Below, in pieces: positions 28,935 to 39,384 of a stretch of DNA of 64,000 nt (positions within the stretch are counted from its first letter, which is position 1; every line of letters begins with the position of its first letter). This DNA is from Bifidobacterium asteroides DSM 20089 (GTDB lineage Bacteria; Actinomycetota; Actinomycetes; Actinomycetales; Bifidobacteriaceae): the NCBI RefSeq assembly GCF_002715865.1, contig NZ_CP017696.1, positions 1,054,001 through 1,118,000 on the forward strand, read 5' to 3'. The notes under the pieces were generated by a model that saw nothing but the letters and a program-made list of their open reading frames with translations, had not been told where the DNA came from and did not search any database. The position numbers and the translations under genes are program-made.

Positions 28935-31676
28935 ATGAACACAGTCAGTCAAACAGCGCAGCGGCCGATCACCAGGTCCAACGGTCGAACGCTGCTGACT
29001 GACACTCTCTTGGCCATCCTTCTACTTCTACTGGTGAGCGGCCCCACCTCCGCTTCCGTTCCAATAGATGGAGCCCTGATCCCCTCGCAGAAAATCCAAA
29101 TTCTGATCTGGACGATCCTGATCATAGCGCCTGTCATTATCCGTCGCCGATTCCCCGACCTGGCAGCCGGGCTCTTCATCGCTGTGGCTCTGGCTCAGCT
29201 CCTGTTGGGGCCTGCCATCATGCTCGCTGATGCAGTCTGCCTGGTAATGGTCTATTCCTGTCTGCTCTACGGACGCCCATCCCTGCGTCGACTCTACCTG
29301 ACCTTGACCTGGGTCATGATGTCCTTAGCCTGCCTGGCCTTCACGTTGGTCAATTCGGAGTTTCTGCCTCCAGGCAGGACACGGCAGGACCGCACCTTCA
29401 TGTCGCCGAGCTCATTTAGAGAGCTGACGATCAACTTCCTATTGAATTTTCTGTTCGATGGGCTTCTGCTGCTCGCCGCCATCATTGCCTCCTACTGGAC
29501 GCAGACCAGGCGGGATGCCCTTGACGAGGCCCGGCAACGCAACCACGCCTTGGCCCTGCAGGCAGAACAAAGCGCGGCCCTGTCTGCAAGCGCTGAGCGG
29601 GCCCGCATGGCCCGTGATATGCACGATGTCGTCGCACACACCCTGTCCATTGTCATCGTGCAGGCCGATGCCGGCAGATATGCTGCCACTGCCGATGCGA
29701 ACCTGGCCCTCAAGACCATGCGCACGATTGATCAAGAGGGCCGTCGCGCCCTACGTGAGCTGAGCTCGCTCTTCGGCAAACTCAGGGCTCCAACCAACCC
29801 GGCGGCCGAAACCAGCCAAAAAACAACGGATTTCCCCCCAAGTCAACACCAGTCTTCCCCAAAAATACTTGACCAATCTCAAGCAACTGCCCCAACGAGC
29901 TCTACTCGTCAATTTGCGAACGCGCATGATCGCAATTCAGTTGATGCAGAACTTGCTCAACCAAGACAAGCCAGCGGTCATCTTCCCACAATTAAAGAGA
30001 CTCCAACTGTTAACACTGCCAAGGCCAACGTTGATACGGCCGGCAATGCACATACTTGGCCCTCGGCTGCCACCTCTTCAAGCAATCCACCGACCAGCTA
30101 CGGATCATGGACAGACCTGATAGATGCGGCTCGACTCACTCAGCCAGAATCACAATTCAGTCGACGAGTCGAAGGCCGGCCCCAACCGCAAAGGTTGGAT
30201 CGCAGCCGCGCCATAACTGTTTACCGGGTCCTGCAGGAAGCATTGACCAATGTTCGCAAGCATGCCGCTCCTGCTTCACACGTGTTGATTGATGAACGGT
30301 GGTTCACGGACGGTTTGAGCCTGACTATTGACGACTACCCGCTTGACCTTGCCACTACTCTTTCAGATTCTCAGCCGCAGATGGAACAACCTGAGCATTC
30401 AGGCTTCGGCCTTTTGGGAATGCGGGAACGACTGACGTCTCTGGGAGGCAACCTTCAGGCTGGCCCCAAACCAAATGGCGGTTACCACCTTCAGGTATGG
30501 ATTCCTTTTGTCGCTCCGCCAAAATCCGACCCCGAAATGGGAATATACGCAAATCGACAAGCTCGGTGGTCCCTGCGCTCGATTGTCTCCAAGCTCTTCA
30601 CTTGGTTTCAACGCCATCCATTGACAGCCGACCTGGGTTTGGTAATCGGACTCGTGTTGGTAGGGAATCCAGGTCAAGCTCTTTCTATAGCACCTGTCAC
30701 GCCCCAATATGATCCGGGCCGACCAGTAAGGATCATCGCCACGCTAGGTATCACTTTGCCTCTGATTGTGCGCAGAGTCCGTCCCGGCATTTGCGCCGCC
30801 CTAGTGGCTGCAGTTGCCGCCCTGCTGCTGCTCTTCTCGCCATGGCTGCCAGAGGCTGCGATCTGTTCCCCAATCGCCGTCTATTCGGCAGTGGTTTACG
30901 GTAAAGACACCACCAGGCGATGGGTTCCATTCGCGGTCATCACGGATGTGGTTTTATGGGCTGCCAGATGTGTGGCCAATAACCAAGGGTGTCCCACCGT
31001 TCTGTCATACATGACAGAACGACCAGCAGAATCACCTTTTTCTGCGTCCAATTTAACGCATTTCACAGTGACGGCCGCGCCGGCCTTGATCTGTCTGCTG
31101 ACCATTCTGATTGCGTCGCACCAACGCACTCGTGGTTCGGTCCTTATTCTGCAGCAGGAACGCGAGCGCGCGCTAAGCCAGACCCTGCAGGAAAGCCAGG
31201 CTCTGGCCGCCAATCAGGAACGGGAACTTATCGGCGCCACCATGCAGGTAGAAGTAGCTGACACACTAAATACAGTCATTGCATCCACCACTAAAGCCAT
31301 CGGCGTGTTGAACGATTATCAAGTCGAGGGAGTGAGCCCTCCCCCGGAACAGATAGCACAAGCCTTCGGCGACATTGCAAGCCAAGGACGCGAGGCCCTG
31401 GCTCGGATGCGGCAACTGCTAACAGTCCTGCGTCACAGTTCCAGCACCGACCCGCATTCATACACCGAGACCATCCATGACCCGAACAAGAGTGTTAATT
31501 CAGATGGGAGCCACAAGGTTGAATCCACCCACAAAACCCCACCTATGACGGCTCTTCATCCAGCCAAACCCCTGCCAGTAGATCTTGACGATCAGGTTGA
31601 CAACTCTTCGCAACATTCGCAACGGGACAAGAAACCGATGTATGTCCAATCGGACACCAGGCATGAGCATTCTTGA
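28935..31676 (+). CDS. Two-module histidine kinase with a degenerate second half
   Basis: A 913-residue membrane sensor kinase, much longer than usual for this class. The first half has several membrane helices, a HisKA_3 phosphoacceptor (ARMARDMHDVVAHTLS, His230), an unusual 130-residue Gln/Ser/Thr/Asn-rich insertion at about 286-418, then an ATPase domain with EALTNVRKHA (N box, about 435) and GFGLLGMRERL (G box, about 490). The second half repeats the plan: helices at about 555-720, a coiled segment, then MQVEVADTLNTVIA near 770, which aligns with the phosphoacceptor motif but has Gln for His, and no second ATPase domain. It probably signals to the response regulator downstream (276-bp gap). 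Confidence 0.85.
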   Translation: MNTVSQTAQRPITRSNGRTLLTDTLLAILLLLLVSGPTSASVPIDGALIPSQKIQILIWTILIIAPVIIRRRFPDLAAGLFIAVALAQLLLGPAIMLADAVCLVMVYSCLLYGRPSLRRLYLTLTWVMMSLACLAFTLVNSEFLPPGRTRQDRTFMSPSSFRELTINFLLNFLFDGLLLLAAIIASYWTQTRRDALDEARQRNHALALQAEQSAALSASAERARMARDMHDVVAHTLSIVIVQADAGRYAATADANLALKTMRTIDQEGRRALRELSSLFGKLRAPTNPAAETSQKTTDFPPSQHQSSPKILDQSQATAPTSSTRQFANAHDRNSVDAELAQPRQASGHLPTIKETPTVNTAKANVDTAGNAHTWPSAATSSSNPPTSYGSWTDLIDAARLTQPESQFSRRVEGRPQPQRLDRSRAITVYRVLQEALTNVRKHAAPASHVLIDERWFTDGLSLTIDDYPLDLATTLSDSQPQMEQPEHSGFGLLGMRERLTSLGGNLQAGPKPNGGYHLQVWIPFVAPPKSDPEMGIYANRQARWSLRSIVSKLFTWFQRHPLTADLGLVIGLVLVGNPGQALSIAPVTPQYDPGRPVRIIATLGITLPLIVRRVRPGICAALVAAVAALLLLFSPWLPEAAICSPIAVYSAVVYGKDTTRRWVPFAVITDVVLWAARCVANNQGCPTVLSYMTERPAESPFSASNLTHFTVTAAPALICLLTILIASHQRTRGSVLILQQERERALSQTLQESQALAANQERELIGATMQVEVADTLNTVIASTTKAIGVLNDYQVEGVSPPPEQIAQAFGDIASQGREALARMRQLLTVLRHSSSTDPHSYTETIHDPNKSVNSDGSHKVESTHKTPPMTALHPAKPLPVDLDDQVDNSSQHSQRDKKPMYVQSDTRHEHS

Positions 31677-31909
31677 TAATGAGCACTAATGAGCACAGCA
31701 GGTAATCAGCACAACCGAAGAATCAAGCACTCCACGAATCATGCATCCGAACATTAACCTGCCCCAGGAATGAATGACTAGGGTAAGTCGTTTTATCATT
31801 TGACAGTTACTGCGGCAACGGATGTTCAGACAACACTTACAGCAATTGCCTTAGCCACAAATCGAAACCAGCCGTAATTCCTGGCAACACTCAACTCAGA
31901 TAAAATCGA

Positions 31910-31929
31910 ATGGTAGCGCTGGCTACCAT
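31910..31929 (+). promoter_or_regulatory. Hairpin upstream of the response regulator gene
   Basis: ATGGTAGC and GCTACCAT form a perfect 8-bp inverted repeat with a GCTG loop, ending 23 bases before the regulator ATG. It may be an operator or an mRNA leader hairpin. Confidence 0.5.
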
Positions 31930-31952
31930 CTAACGGAAAGAAGCAGGCAATC

Positions 31953-32642
31953 ATGGAACGGACCAAACCCATCAGCGTTGCCATCGTGGATGACCAGAAT
32001 CTGGTCCGGGCCGGTTTTGCCATGGTCATCGGCTCCCAGGATGACATGACCGTGGTCGGCCAAGGCGCAGACGGCGAGCAAGCAGTGGATCTGGCCTCAC
32101 GCCTGCGGCCCGATGTAATCCTCATGGATGTACGCATGCCCGGCGTGGATGGTTTGACAGCCACCCGCCGAATCACTGCCTTGTCACCTGACCGTCCGGA
32201 GTCCAGGGTCATTGTGCTGACAACCTTCGATCTTGACGAATACGTCATGGCAGCCATAAAAGCCGGTGCATCAGGATTTCTGCTCAAGGATACCGAGCCT
32301 GAAACCCTCCTGTCCTCCATCCGTACAGTTCACCGGGGCAATGCGATCATCGCTCCTTCGGCTACAAAACGCCTGATCGAACACATGGCCCATGACGTGC
32401 CTGCGCCCGGGTCCGTGCCATCGGGATCGACCTATCGCGATCCCGAAGCGGACCTGCTCACTGATCGCGAGCTGCAGGTCCTGATTCACATAGCCCAAGG
32501 TCTGAGCAACCAGGAGATTGCCGACAATCTGGGGATCTCACTGCCCACGGTGAAAACTCATGTCACTCACATTCTCCAGAAGATCAATGCCCGCGACCGC
32601 GTCCAGGCGGTGGTCTTCGCTTACGAAAACCATCTGGTATGA
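31953..32642 (+). CDS. NarL/FixJ-family response regulator
   Basis: A 229-residue protein. The receiver domain shows VAIVDDQNLVRAGF at the N-terminus, the phospho-acceptor Asp in ILMDVRMPGVDGL near residue 56, and LLKDTEPETLL near 110. The C-terminal LuxR-type helix-turn-helix (LTDRELQVLIHIAQGLSNQEIADNLGISLPTVKTHV) covers residues 167-205. It pairs with the histidine kinase upstream. By context it is a candidate regulator of the adjacent ABC exporter genes, which face the other way. Confidence 0.93.
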   Translation: MERTKPISVAIVDDQNLVRAGFAMVIGSQDDMTVVGQGADGEQAVDLASRLRPDVILMDVRMPGVDGLTATRRITALSPDRPESRVIVLTTFDLDEYVMAAIKAGASGFLLKDTEPETLLSSIRTVHRGNAIIAPSATKRLIEHMAHDVPAPGSVPSGSTYRDPEADLLTDRELQVLIHIAQGLSNQEIADNLGISLPTVKTHVTHILQKINARDRVQAVVFAYENHLV

Positions 32643-32661
32643 ACCCGGCCGTCAGACAGCA

Positions 32662-35337
32662 TCAATCGTCACTGAGCGCCTCAATGGGTGAAACCTCGAC
32701 TGCCTCCCTGGCTGGCAACACACTGGCTGCCACAGCAGCCAGCAAGGCCACTGGCAGTATCAGCGCAAAAGCCGACCATGGCACGGTGAAGGTCACAGAC
32801 CCTAAGGACACAAAGACCTGGTAGGCTCCTATCCATCCGAAGAGCGTTCCTAGAACGATTCCAGCCAGACTGGCTCCTAGGGCTATCATGCAGGCCTCGA
32901 CTCCCAAGGATCGACGAACCTGGACGCTGCTCATGCCGATCGCCCTGAGCGTGGCAGTCTCACGACGGCGTTCCAGCACCGACATCATCAAAGTGTTGGA
33001 AACCCCTATCAGGGCGATAATCACAGCAACGCCCAGCAATGCCACCATGATTGCCAACAAGGAATCGATTCTTTCGTTCCATGTCCTCATTTGCGTCAGC
33101 CCTCCGCTGATGGCCATGTCGTCATGCTCTCCTACAGCCTGACGTATGTCATCCAAGAGCAGTGCGGTATCGCGATCTCCCTGCGTCCTAATCCAGATTT
33201 CATGCGTCTTGGTGTCAATCCCAGCGACATTCCGGGAGTCCGTGATTGCATAGACGCCACTGGTATCCAGCCCGCCGAATCCGGCAAAGACCCCAGTCAA
33301 TGTTCTTCTTGCATCTGCCTCCTTTTCACGTTCATCGTCCGCCTGAGGATCAGCTATCGACAACTTCAGCCGACTTCCATCCCGGTAACCGGAATGCTTG
33401 GAAATCGTTCTGTTCGACACCAGCAGTGCATCCGACCCTTGCATACCTGGACGCAGATCGGCATGAAGCACACGCCTGATCCGTGAAGTATCCAAGGCAT
33501 AGACAGTCATGGAAGCTTGTGAGGGGCCTCCTGACTCGACCTTGGCATTGAATCGCTGCACCAGCTCCGCATCTGCAACACCTTCGATACGCTCAATGGC
33601 CCGCACATTTCTCTTGTTCAGCCCCTGACCAGATATTTCAATATCCACGGAATAACGCTGATCAATATCCTTGAACAAAGTACGTTTAGCGGTTACCGCA
33701 CCCGTAGCCAGAGTGGAAACCAGGGTTACACCAATCAGCAGAGCAACACCTGTGGCAGCGACTCGTGAGGGATTTCGAGCGATATTCGCCACTCCGACCC
33801 TGCAAGATGGTCCAATTTTGGACACAGGTCTACCCAAGCAACGCAGAAGAGCCGGAATCCATCGACGAGCCCCTATCAGCGCACCCAGAAAGATCAGCAA
33901 AACACCCAATACCGCGAGACCTAGCAATAGTTCCTGCCGATTACTGGTCTGGACTGTATCGTCAGAGTTTGTCCTGACTAACTCCCCCACGCGCCAAGAT
34001 GACCAGGTCACCAGCGCCAGACCAATGACAGCCAGCAGGATACTGATTCGTAAACCGGTCCGATTCCTGCTGCCCTGCTCCTGATAATCCACTGGCTGTA
34101 GGGCTTCAAGCGGTCTGACTCTGATAGCCCTATGACTAGATCCAAAGGCAGCCACCAGGGTTGCCAAAACACCGAGCACAAACGGAACCAGGAGGGAGGC
34201 GGGTGTAAGCAGGAGTTCAAACTTCATGGTGCCCGAATGCAAACCCAGGCAACCGGCAAGGCCCATCAAGCCCATGGCCAGCAGGATGCCGATCAGGGAG
34301 GATATGACGCCAAGGAACAGGGCCTGTTGCAGCACGCCTACCCTTATTTGCCGACGATCAGCACCAATAATCCTCAGCAGTGCCAGATACCTGCGCTGTC
34401 TGGCCACCATGATCTGGAAGGTGTTGGCAATCACCAAGGCAGCCACCACCATGGCCAGCAAACCAAAAGTCATGAGGAAAAGAGTTGTGATGTCCACACC
34501 ATCGCCGGTCTGCTCTCTGAGCAGCCTGTCCTCCATGGTACGACGGTCCTCCAGCTGGTATCCCTTGGGAACGTATCGCCTGATATTTTGTAGAGCCTTC
34601 TGAAGCTCCTTGCCTTGGCCATCAACCTGCAGATAGACATTATTCACAGGAAGGGACTCCGGTCCAACCATTCCCGCCATACTCAGCAGACGCTCAATCC
34701 GAGAATCCGTCAGCACCACAGCTCCACCGAAGTCATCGTACTGTCGACCACGGCTCTTGCTGATGCCTGAGACGGTCAAGTCCACGGTTCCTTGGTCAAC
34801 AAGACGTTCTTTGCTTGAAGAATCCTGAGCACTATCGCTATCACTACCTGGCAGCGTCAAGGTGGACAGATGGAGGCGCACCTTATCACCCAGGCCCGCC
34901 TGGAGCCTGTCGGAGACGGGCTGCGGCAGCACAACCTGATCATCTGAATCCGGCCATTGCCCCCGAACCAGATCGATAGGCATAAGCTCCTGCCTGGCAC
35001 CTACTATGGCCAGGATCCCCGTGCTGGACTGACCGTTCGCTTCTGCATCCACCAAGAGGCTGACATCAGGGCGCAGACCACGAACCCCCTGCAAGTTCGA
35101 CAGTCCTTTGCTGTCAAACTCGTCGAACAGGATTGGCTTGTCCTGATCCACTCTCGAGGCCACAACATAGTTGGCTTGACCAGCATCCACGCTGATCTCG
35201 CGACGCATGGAGGCATTCGCCACGTTGCCAAAAAGGAGCGTCAAGCACATAAAGATGGTGCCGATCACGATGGCCAGACCAGCCGGCATCATCATACGTG
35301 CATCGCGCTTCATCATCGTACGGGTTATCCGCCACAC
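32662..35337 (-). CDS. FtsX-like ABC transporter permease (unit 1)
   Basis: An 891-residue permease with a large extracellular region after the first helix (about 40-270), a three-helix FtsX block at about 280-400, a second extracellular region and a second FtsX block at about 760-890 (LLAIMVALLGVAVIIALIGVSNT, RETATLRAIGM). This two-block architecture is typical of MacB/LolCE-like exporters of peptides, lipoproteins or antimicrobials. The stop lies 19 bp from the response regulator's stop, convergently. The cognate ATPase gene is immediately upstream (14-bp gap). Confidence 0.9.
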   Translation of the reverse strand: MWRITRTMMKRDARMMMPAGLAIVIGTIFMCLTLLFGNVANASMRREISVDAGQANYVVASRVDQDKPILFDEFDSKGLSNLQGVRGLRPDVSLLVDAEANGQSSTGILAIVGARQELMPIDLVRGQWPDSDDQVVLPQPVSDRLQAGLGDKVRLHLSTLTLPGSDSDSAQDSSSKERLVDQGTVDLTVSGISKSRGRQYDDFGGAVVLTDSRIERLLSMAGMVGPESLPVNNVYLQVDGQGKELQKALQNIRRYVPKGYQLEDRRTMEDRLLREQTGDGVDITTLFLMTFGLLAMVVAALVIANTFQIMVARQRRYLALLRIIGADRRQIRVGVLQQALFLGVISSLIGILLAMGLMGLAGCLGLHSGTMKFELLLTPASLLVPFVLGVLATLVAAFGSSHRAIRVRPLEALQPVDYQEQGSRNRTGLRISILLAVIGLALVTWSSWRVGELVRTNSDDTVQTSNRQELLLGLAVLGVLLIFLGALIGARRWIPALLRCLGRPVSKIGPSCRVGVANIARNPSRVAATGVALLIGVTLVSTLATGAVTAKRTLFKDIDQRYSVDIEISGQGLNKRNVRAIERIEGVADAELVQRFNAKVESGGPSQASMTVYALDTSRIRRVLHADLRPGMQGSDALLVSNRTISKHSGYRDGSRLKLSIADPQADDEREKEADARRTLTGVFAGFGGLDTSGVYAITDSRNVAGIDTKTHEIWIRTQGDRDTALLLDDIRQAVGEHDDMAISGGLTQMRTWNERIDSLLAIMVALLGVAVIIALIGVSNTLMMSVLERRRETATLRAIGMSSVQVRRSLGVEACMIALGASLAGIVLGTLFGWIGAYQVFVSLGSVTFTVPWSAFALILPVALLAAVAASVLPAREAVEVSPIEALSDD

Positions 35338-35351
35338 AGTGCACCCCCCCC

Positions 35352-36236
35352 CTAGTCCTGTACCTGGGAATCGTCAGCAGTGCCAGCCGACACTTGTTCA
35401 GCCAGAAGGTCATTCATGGCCTTCACTGTCGGATTCTGTCGGTCCGCGACTATCCGTCCGTCGGCAAAGACCAGCGCACGATCGGCGTAGGATGCGGCAT
35501 AGGCATCATGCGTGACCATGATGACGGTCTGCCCCAGCTCGCGGACCGAATCCCGAAGGAAGCTGAGCACCTCGGTCGAGGAAGCCGTGTCCAGGTTTCC
35601 CGTAGGCTCGTCCGCAAAGACGATCGAAGGTTTGGTGATGAGGGCCCTGGCGATAGCCACACGCTGCTGCTGACCACCCGAAAGCTCGCTGGGCCGATGG
35701 TCCAGCCTCTCCGACAATCCCAGAGTCTCTACCAGCTGCTCCATCCATGAGGTGTCGGGTCGAACGTCGTCCAGTACCAGCGGCATGAGGATGTTCTGTT
35801 TGGCAGTGAACATTGGCAATAGGTTGAAGCTCTGGAAGATGAATCCCAGATGCCGTCTCCTGATAAGAGTCAGCTGACGGTCGTCCAGTCGCGTCAGGTC
35901 GACTCGACCAGCCTGATCGATTGGTGGATGGTGACGATCTCCGCTCTTAGAATGCAGAAGATGAGCGGCCATATAGACATGACCTGAGGTGACAGTATCC
36001 AGACCAGCCAGGACGTGCATGAGCGTTGACTTGCCCGAACCTGAAGGTCCCATGATGGCCGTGAACCGGCCTTGATCGAAATTCACGTCAATTCCGCGCA
36101 AGGCATGGACAGTGTTCGAACCTTGCCCGTAATCCTTGGTCAGCTGTCTGGCACTGACGGCCGGCGATCCCTCGACGCCTGGACCTGCTCTGTCGATTAA
36201 CCCTTGTGAAGACGAAGTATCCGCTTTGTTCTGCAT
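35352..36236 (-). CDS. MacB-type ABC transporter ATP-binding protein (unit 1)
   Basis: A 294-residue ATPase. Walker A is GPSGSGKST near residue 63, the Q-loop is FQSFNLLP, the signature is LSGGQQQRVAIARAL, and Walker B is IVFADEPTGNLD with the switch His in VTHDAYAAS. The Asn-Leu-Asp after Walker B and the LLP Q-loop are features of the MacB/LolD group. It energises the FtsX-like permease translated just downstream. Confidence 0.94.
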   Translation of the reverse strand: MQNKADTSSSQGLIDRAGPGVEGSPAVSARQLTKDYGQGSNTVHALRGIDVNFDQGRFTAIMGPSGSGKSTLMHVLAGLDTVTSGHVYMAAHLLHSKSGDRHHPPIDQAGRVDLTRLDDRQLTLIRRRHLGFIFQSFNLLPMFTAKQNILMPLVLDDVRPDTSWMEQLVETLGLSERLDHRPSELSGGQQQRVAIARALITKPSIVFADEPTGNLDTASSTEVLSFLRDSVRELGQTVIMVTHDAYAASYADRALVFADGRIVADRQNPTVKAMNDLLAEQVSAGTADDSQVQD

Positions 36237-36679
36237 GGTGCTCCTATCCGCGAGGAAGCCTTTCTCCCGTCAGCTTCTGACCGTATCCGGCTATCGGCTG
36301 CAGCGATATGCTCCCTAGGAGCGATGAAGATAATCATCCTTACGGATGAGTGCACTGAAGAACTCTTCCTGTTAGGCTGGCACCATCCAAATCAACGCGG
36401 GCGGCGGGGATGGACTATGCGGAGATGAAGCAAATCATGTTCAGCACAAAAGACAATGAGCCTAAAGACATGGATCCATCAGACCAGAGGGTTGAAACAC
36501 TTGCCTCAATCCCCTTAATCGACTACGAGAATAACGAGGTCCCCGCGATCAAGCCAGCTCGCTTCCAAGCAGCCTCAAGGAAAATATCGTCTGGCAGAAT
36601 AAGTCATTCATTCCCGGCGCCAACCAAGGTGCGCCTGGGTGAAGGTCGGCTGGCTCTGATGCGATCTGACTGCTTGTCG
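36237..36679. other. Spacer between two ABC exporter units
   Basis: About 440 bp separating the first exporter unit from the end of the second. A plus-strand frame from 36410 has no homology I recognise and runs antisense into the permease gene, so I do not call it. The promoter of the unit 1 ATPase gene should lie in 36237-36400. Confidence 0.5.
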
Positions 36680-39379
36680 TCATTCTTCAGCAAGAGCCAC
36701 GACCGGTGGCGTCCGGTTGACGCGTCTTGCGGGCAGGACGCTTGCCAGAATCGCCGCTACGAGCGCCACCAGCAGAATCACCAGGCCAATGGACCAAGGA
36801 ATCGGGAAAGCCACCGTCCCCAGAGAGGAGAAGATCTCATAGGCTGCAGCCCAGCCGAAGAGCAGGCCCAAGACCATGCCGGACAAGGACGACCCCAGGG
36901 CTATCAGACCTGACTCCACAGCCAGGGAACGTCTGATCTGCTTGCGGGTCATCCCGATGGCCCGCAGGGTGGCGGACTCCCGCCGACGTTCCAACACCGA
37001 CAGGGAAAGCGTGTTGGCCACGCCGATCAGGGCGATGGCCACCGCAACCGCAAGCAGGCCCAGGATAATCATGAGCAGGTTGTCGATGGTCCGATCCCAC
37101 TGCTGCTTTTCAGCCAACCCACCCTTCACGGAAACAGCCGAATACCCGGAAAGCGCACTCTTCACCTTGTCCATAAACGTCGAGACTGTTGGCGAGCCAT
37201 CAACCTTGGCCCAGATCTGCACGGTCTGAGGCTGAACGCCATTCAGCAAGGATGAGTCGGTCATGCCATATAAATTGCTGGCATCAATCCCCTGGTAGGG
37301 CGCATAGATGCTGGTTACGAAGAGTCTTTGAGCCACCGACGTGGATCCGCCATGAGCGTCGCCTTGAATCGGGCTGAGAATATTGAGCCCAAGATTCCCG
37401 CCGTCGTGAAAATCCTTCTGTTTGTCCATGAGGCTTTCTGGAAGCAGCAGGGCATCTTGTCCGGAAAGATCCTTGCCGACATTGGCATTCAGGAGACGAT
37501 CGATCTTGTGTGGATCCAGAGCGAAAATAGTCATTCCCGCACCGTTCTCGCCACCTGATTTGACCATGGCGGCATATTGGGGCACCAGCTCGGCCTGTGC
37601 AACCCCGTCGATTCGACGAATGGCGTTCAGAGCCTCGGCATCCAAGCCATCAGCGCTGATCTGTAGATCGACCGAGTAGTGCTCATCCAGCATGTCGGCC
37701 ATGGTCTGTTTGGCGCTGGCGGCGCCTGTGCTCAGAGTGGCAACCAATGTCACGCCGATCAGGAGGGCGGTACCCGTAGCCGCCACACGGGAGCGGTTCC
37801 GAGCGATGTTGGCCACAGCGATTGTGGACGAGGGCCCGATCCGAGAAACCAGGGACCCGACTCCCCTGAGCATGAAAGGAATCCAACGATTGGCACTGAA
37901 AAGGATGCCCAGGAAGGCCAGGACAATGCCGATGACAGCCATAGCAGCAACAATGTTCGGCCCATCTCCGGATGGCTTGCTGGCCTTGTCTGCCGTGACA
38001 TTGAGCCTGACCTGCCAGAGGGACCAGACCGTCATGGCGACGCCCAGCAGAATCATGGCCACGCTGACAAACAGACGTATCCTGCTCGTCCGCTTGTTCT
38101 CCAGAAGATCGGCAGGCCTCAACGCCTCCAAAGGACTGACCCTGGTGGCGGCCCAAGAGGAGCCAAGGGAGGACAGGACCGTGACGACGATGCCGAAAAC
38201 GAGAGGCACCAGGATAACCGCCGGAGTCAGCTTCAATTGGAAGTAGAGGGAACTTGTATGAGCCTTGGCTGCACCCAGAATGGCCATGATGCCGATGGCG
38301 GCGCCGACCCCGATAAGGGATGCCACAGCGCCCAGGATGATGGAACGCATCAGAACGCTGGCCCTTACCTGGCTCTTATTGGCGCCTATCGTCCTCAGAA
38401 GGGCCAGGTAGCGACGTTGCCGAGCGACCATGACCTGGAAGGTGTTGGCAATGACTGTAGCAGCCACAAACATGGCCAGGGTGCCAAAGACCAGAAGGAA
38501 GGTGGTGACGGGGTTTTGGGAACCGCCGAGCGCGGTCTTGACCAGTCGGTCCTCCATAGTGTGACGGTCCTCAAGGGAATAGCCGGAAGGCATGAGCTTG
38601 CGCAGAGAGGCCAGACTCCCATCAAGGTCGCTGCCCTGCCCGCCAACATTCAGATAAACGTTCTGAGCATACAGGTTACCTATGCCACCAAGACCTGCTG
38701 TAGCCATAAAGACATCTATGGTCTTGGGGGTCAGCACTATTGCGCCGCCCGACTCGCCAAATTCGCCGCCCTCGTTGCCCTGATTCGAGCTGACGCCCGA
38801 CAAGGTCAAAGGCTTCGATATGAACCTGCCCGCCACCTGGTCAGCGCTGGCCTGCCCTTTCGGCCCAAGGTCCTCGGCGACATACAGCATGCTGGGCGAC
38901 AGGTTCAGATTCACCTTGTCGCCCAAGGAGAGCCTGAGCCTGGACACAGTCGGCCCGGGTAGGACCACTTGGTCATCGGCGCTGGGCCAGGATCCCTTGG
39001 CAAGACCGACCGGCATCAGTGATGAATCCGCCATAGGAACGGCAATCACGCTCTCGCTTTTGATCGTGCCGGCGCGGACATCCGCCATGAGCTGCGTGTC
39101 TAATCTGACTGCGTGAACGCCTGGGACCTTTGCCAGCTCCTCGGTTTTGAAGTCCTTCACCCTTTTCTGGTCAGGATGGCTCCCTTCCGCGGGGATGATG
39201 GCGTAATTGGCCTGGGCAGCATCGGATGAGACCATCCACCGCATGGAAACGTCCATGGTGTTGCCGAAGAGGAAGGTCATGGCAATAAACAGTGTCCCGA
39301 CGACAATGGCGATGCCGGCGGGAACCATCATGCCCAGGTCATGCCGCATCATTTTTCTGGCAACGAACCACACAAGCAT
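36680..39379 (-). CDS. FtsX-like ABC transporter permease (unit 2)
   Basis: An 899-residue paralogue of the permease at 32662-35337, with the same order: N-terminal helix, long extracellular region, first FtsX block (FGTLAMFVAATVIANTFQVM, about 300-400), second extracellular region, and final FtsX block with ALIGVANTLSLSVLERRRESATLRAIG near 800. Identical order and conserved stretches such as ATGTALLIGVTLVATLSTGA show that the two units arose by duplication. The ATPase gene is five bases upstream. Confidence 0.9.
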   Translation of the reverse strand: MLVWFVARKMMRHDLGMMVPAGIAIVVGTLFIAMTFLFGNTMDVSMRWMVSSDAAQANYAIIPAEGSHPDQKRVKDFKTEELAKVPGVHAVRLDTQLMADVRAGTIKSESVIAVPMADSSLMPVGLAKGSWPSADDQVVLPGPTVSRLRLSLGDKVNLNLSPSMLYVAEDLGPKGQASADQVAGRFISKPLTLSGVSSNQGNEGGEFGESGGAIVLTPKTIDVFMATAGLGGIGNLYAQNVYLNVGGQGSDLDGSLASLRKLMPSGYSLEDRHTMEDRLVKTALGGSQNPVTTFLLVFGTLAMFVAATVIANTFQVMVARQRRYLALLRTIGANKSQVRASVLMRSIILGAVASLIGVGAAIGIMAILGAAKAHTSSLYFQLKLTPAVILVPLVFGIVVTVLSSLGSSWAATRVSPLEALRPADLLENKRTSRIRLFVSVAMILLGVAMTVWSLWQVRLNVTADKASKPSGDGPNIVAAMAVIGIVLAFLGILFSANRWIPFMLRGVGSLVSRIGPSSTIAVANIARNRSRVAATGTALLIGVTLVATLSTGAASAKQTMADMLDEHYSVDLQISADGLDAEALNAIRRIDGVAQAELVPQYAAMVKSGGENGAGMTIFALDPHKIDRLLNANVGKDLSGQDALLLPESLMDKQKDFHDGGNLGLNILSPIQGDAHGGSTSVAQRLFVTSIYAPYQGIDASNLYGMTDSSLLNGVQPQTVQIWAKVDGSPTVSTFMDKVKSALSGYSAVSVKGGLAEKQQWDRTIDNLLMIILGLLAVAVAIALIGVANTLSLSVLERRRESATLRAIGMTRKQIRRSLAVESGLIALGSSLSGMVLGLLFGWAAAYEIFSSLGTVAFPIPWSIGLVILLVALVAAILASVLPARRVNRTPPVVALAEE

Positions 39380-39384
39380 TCCCC

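Noticed and set aside
36410-36913. Plus-strand frame of 167 codons between the ABC units
   Set aside because: More than half runs antisense to the permease gene, and the N-terminal part has no recognisable family or good ribosome binding site.
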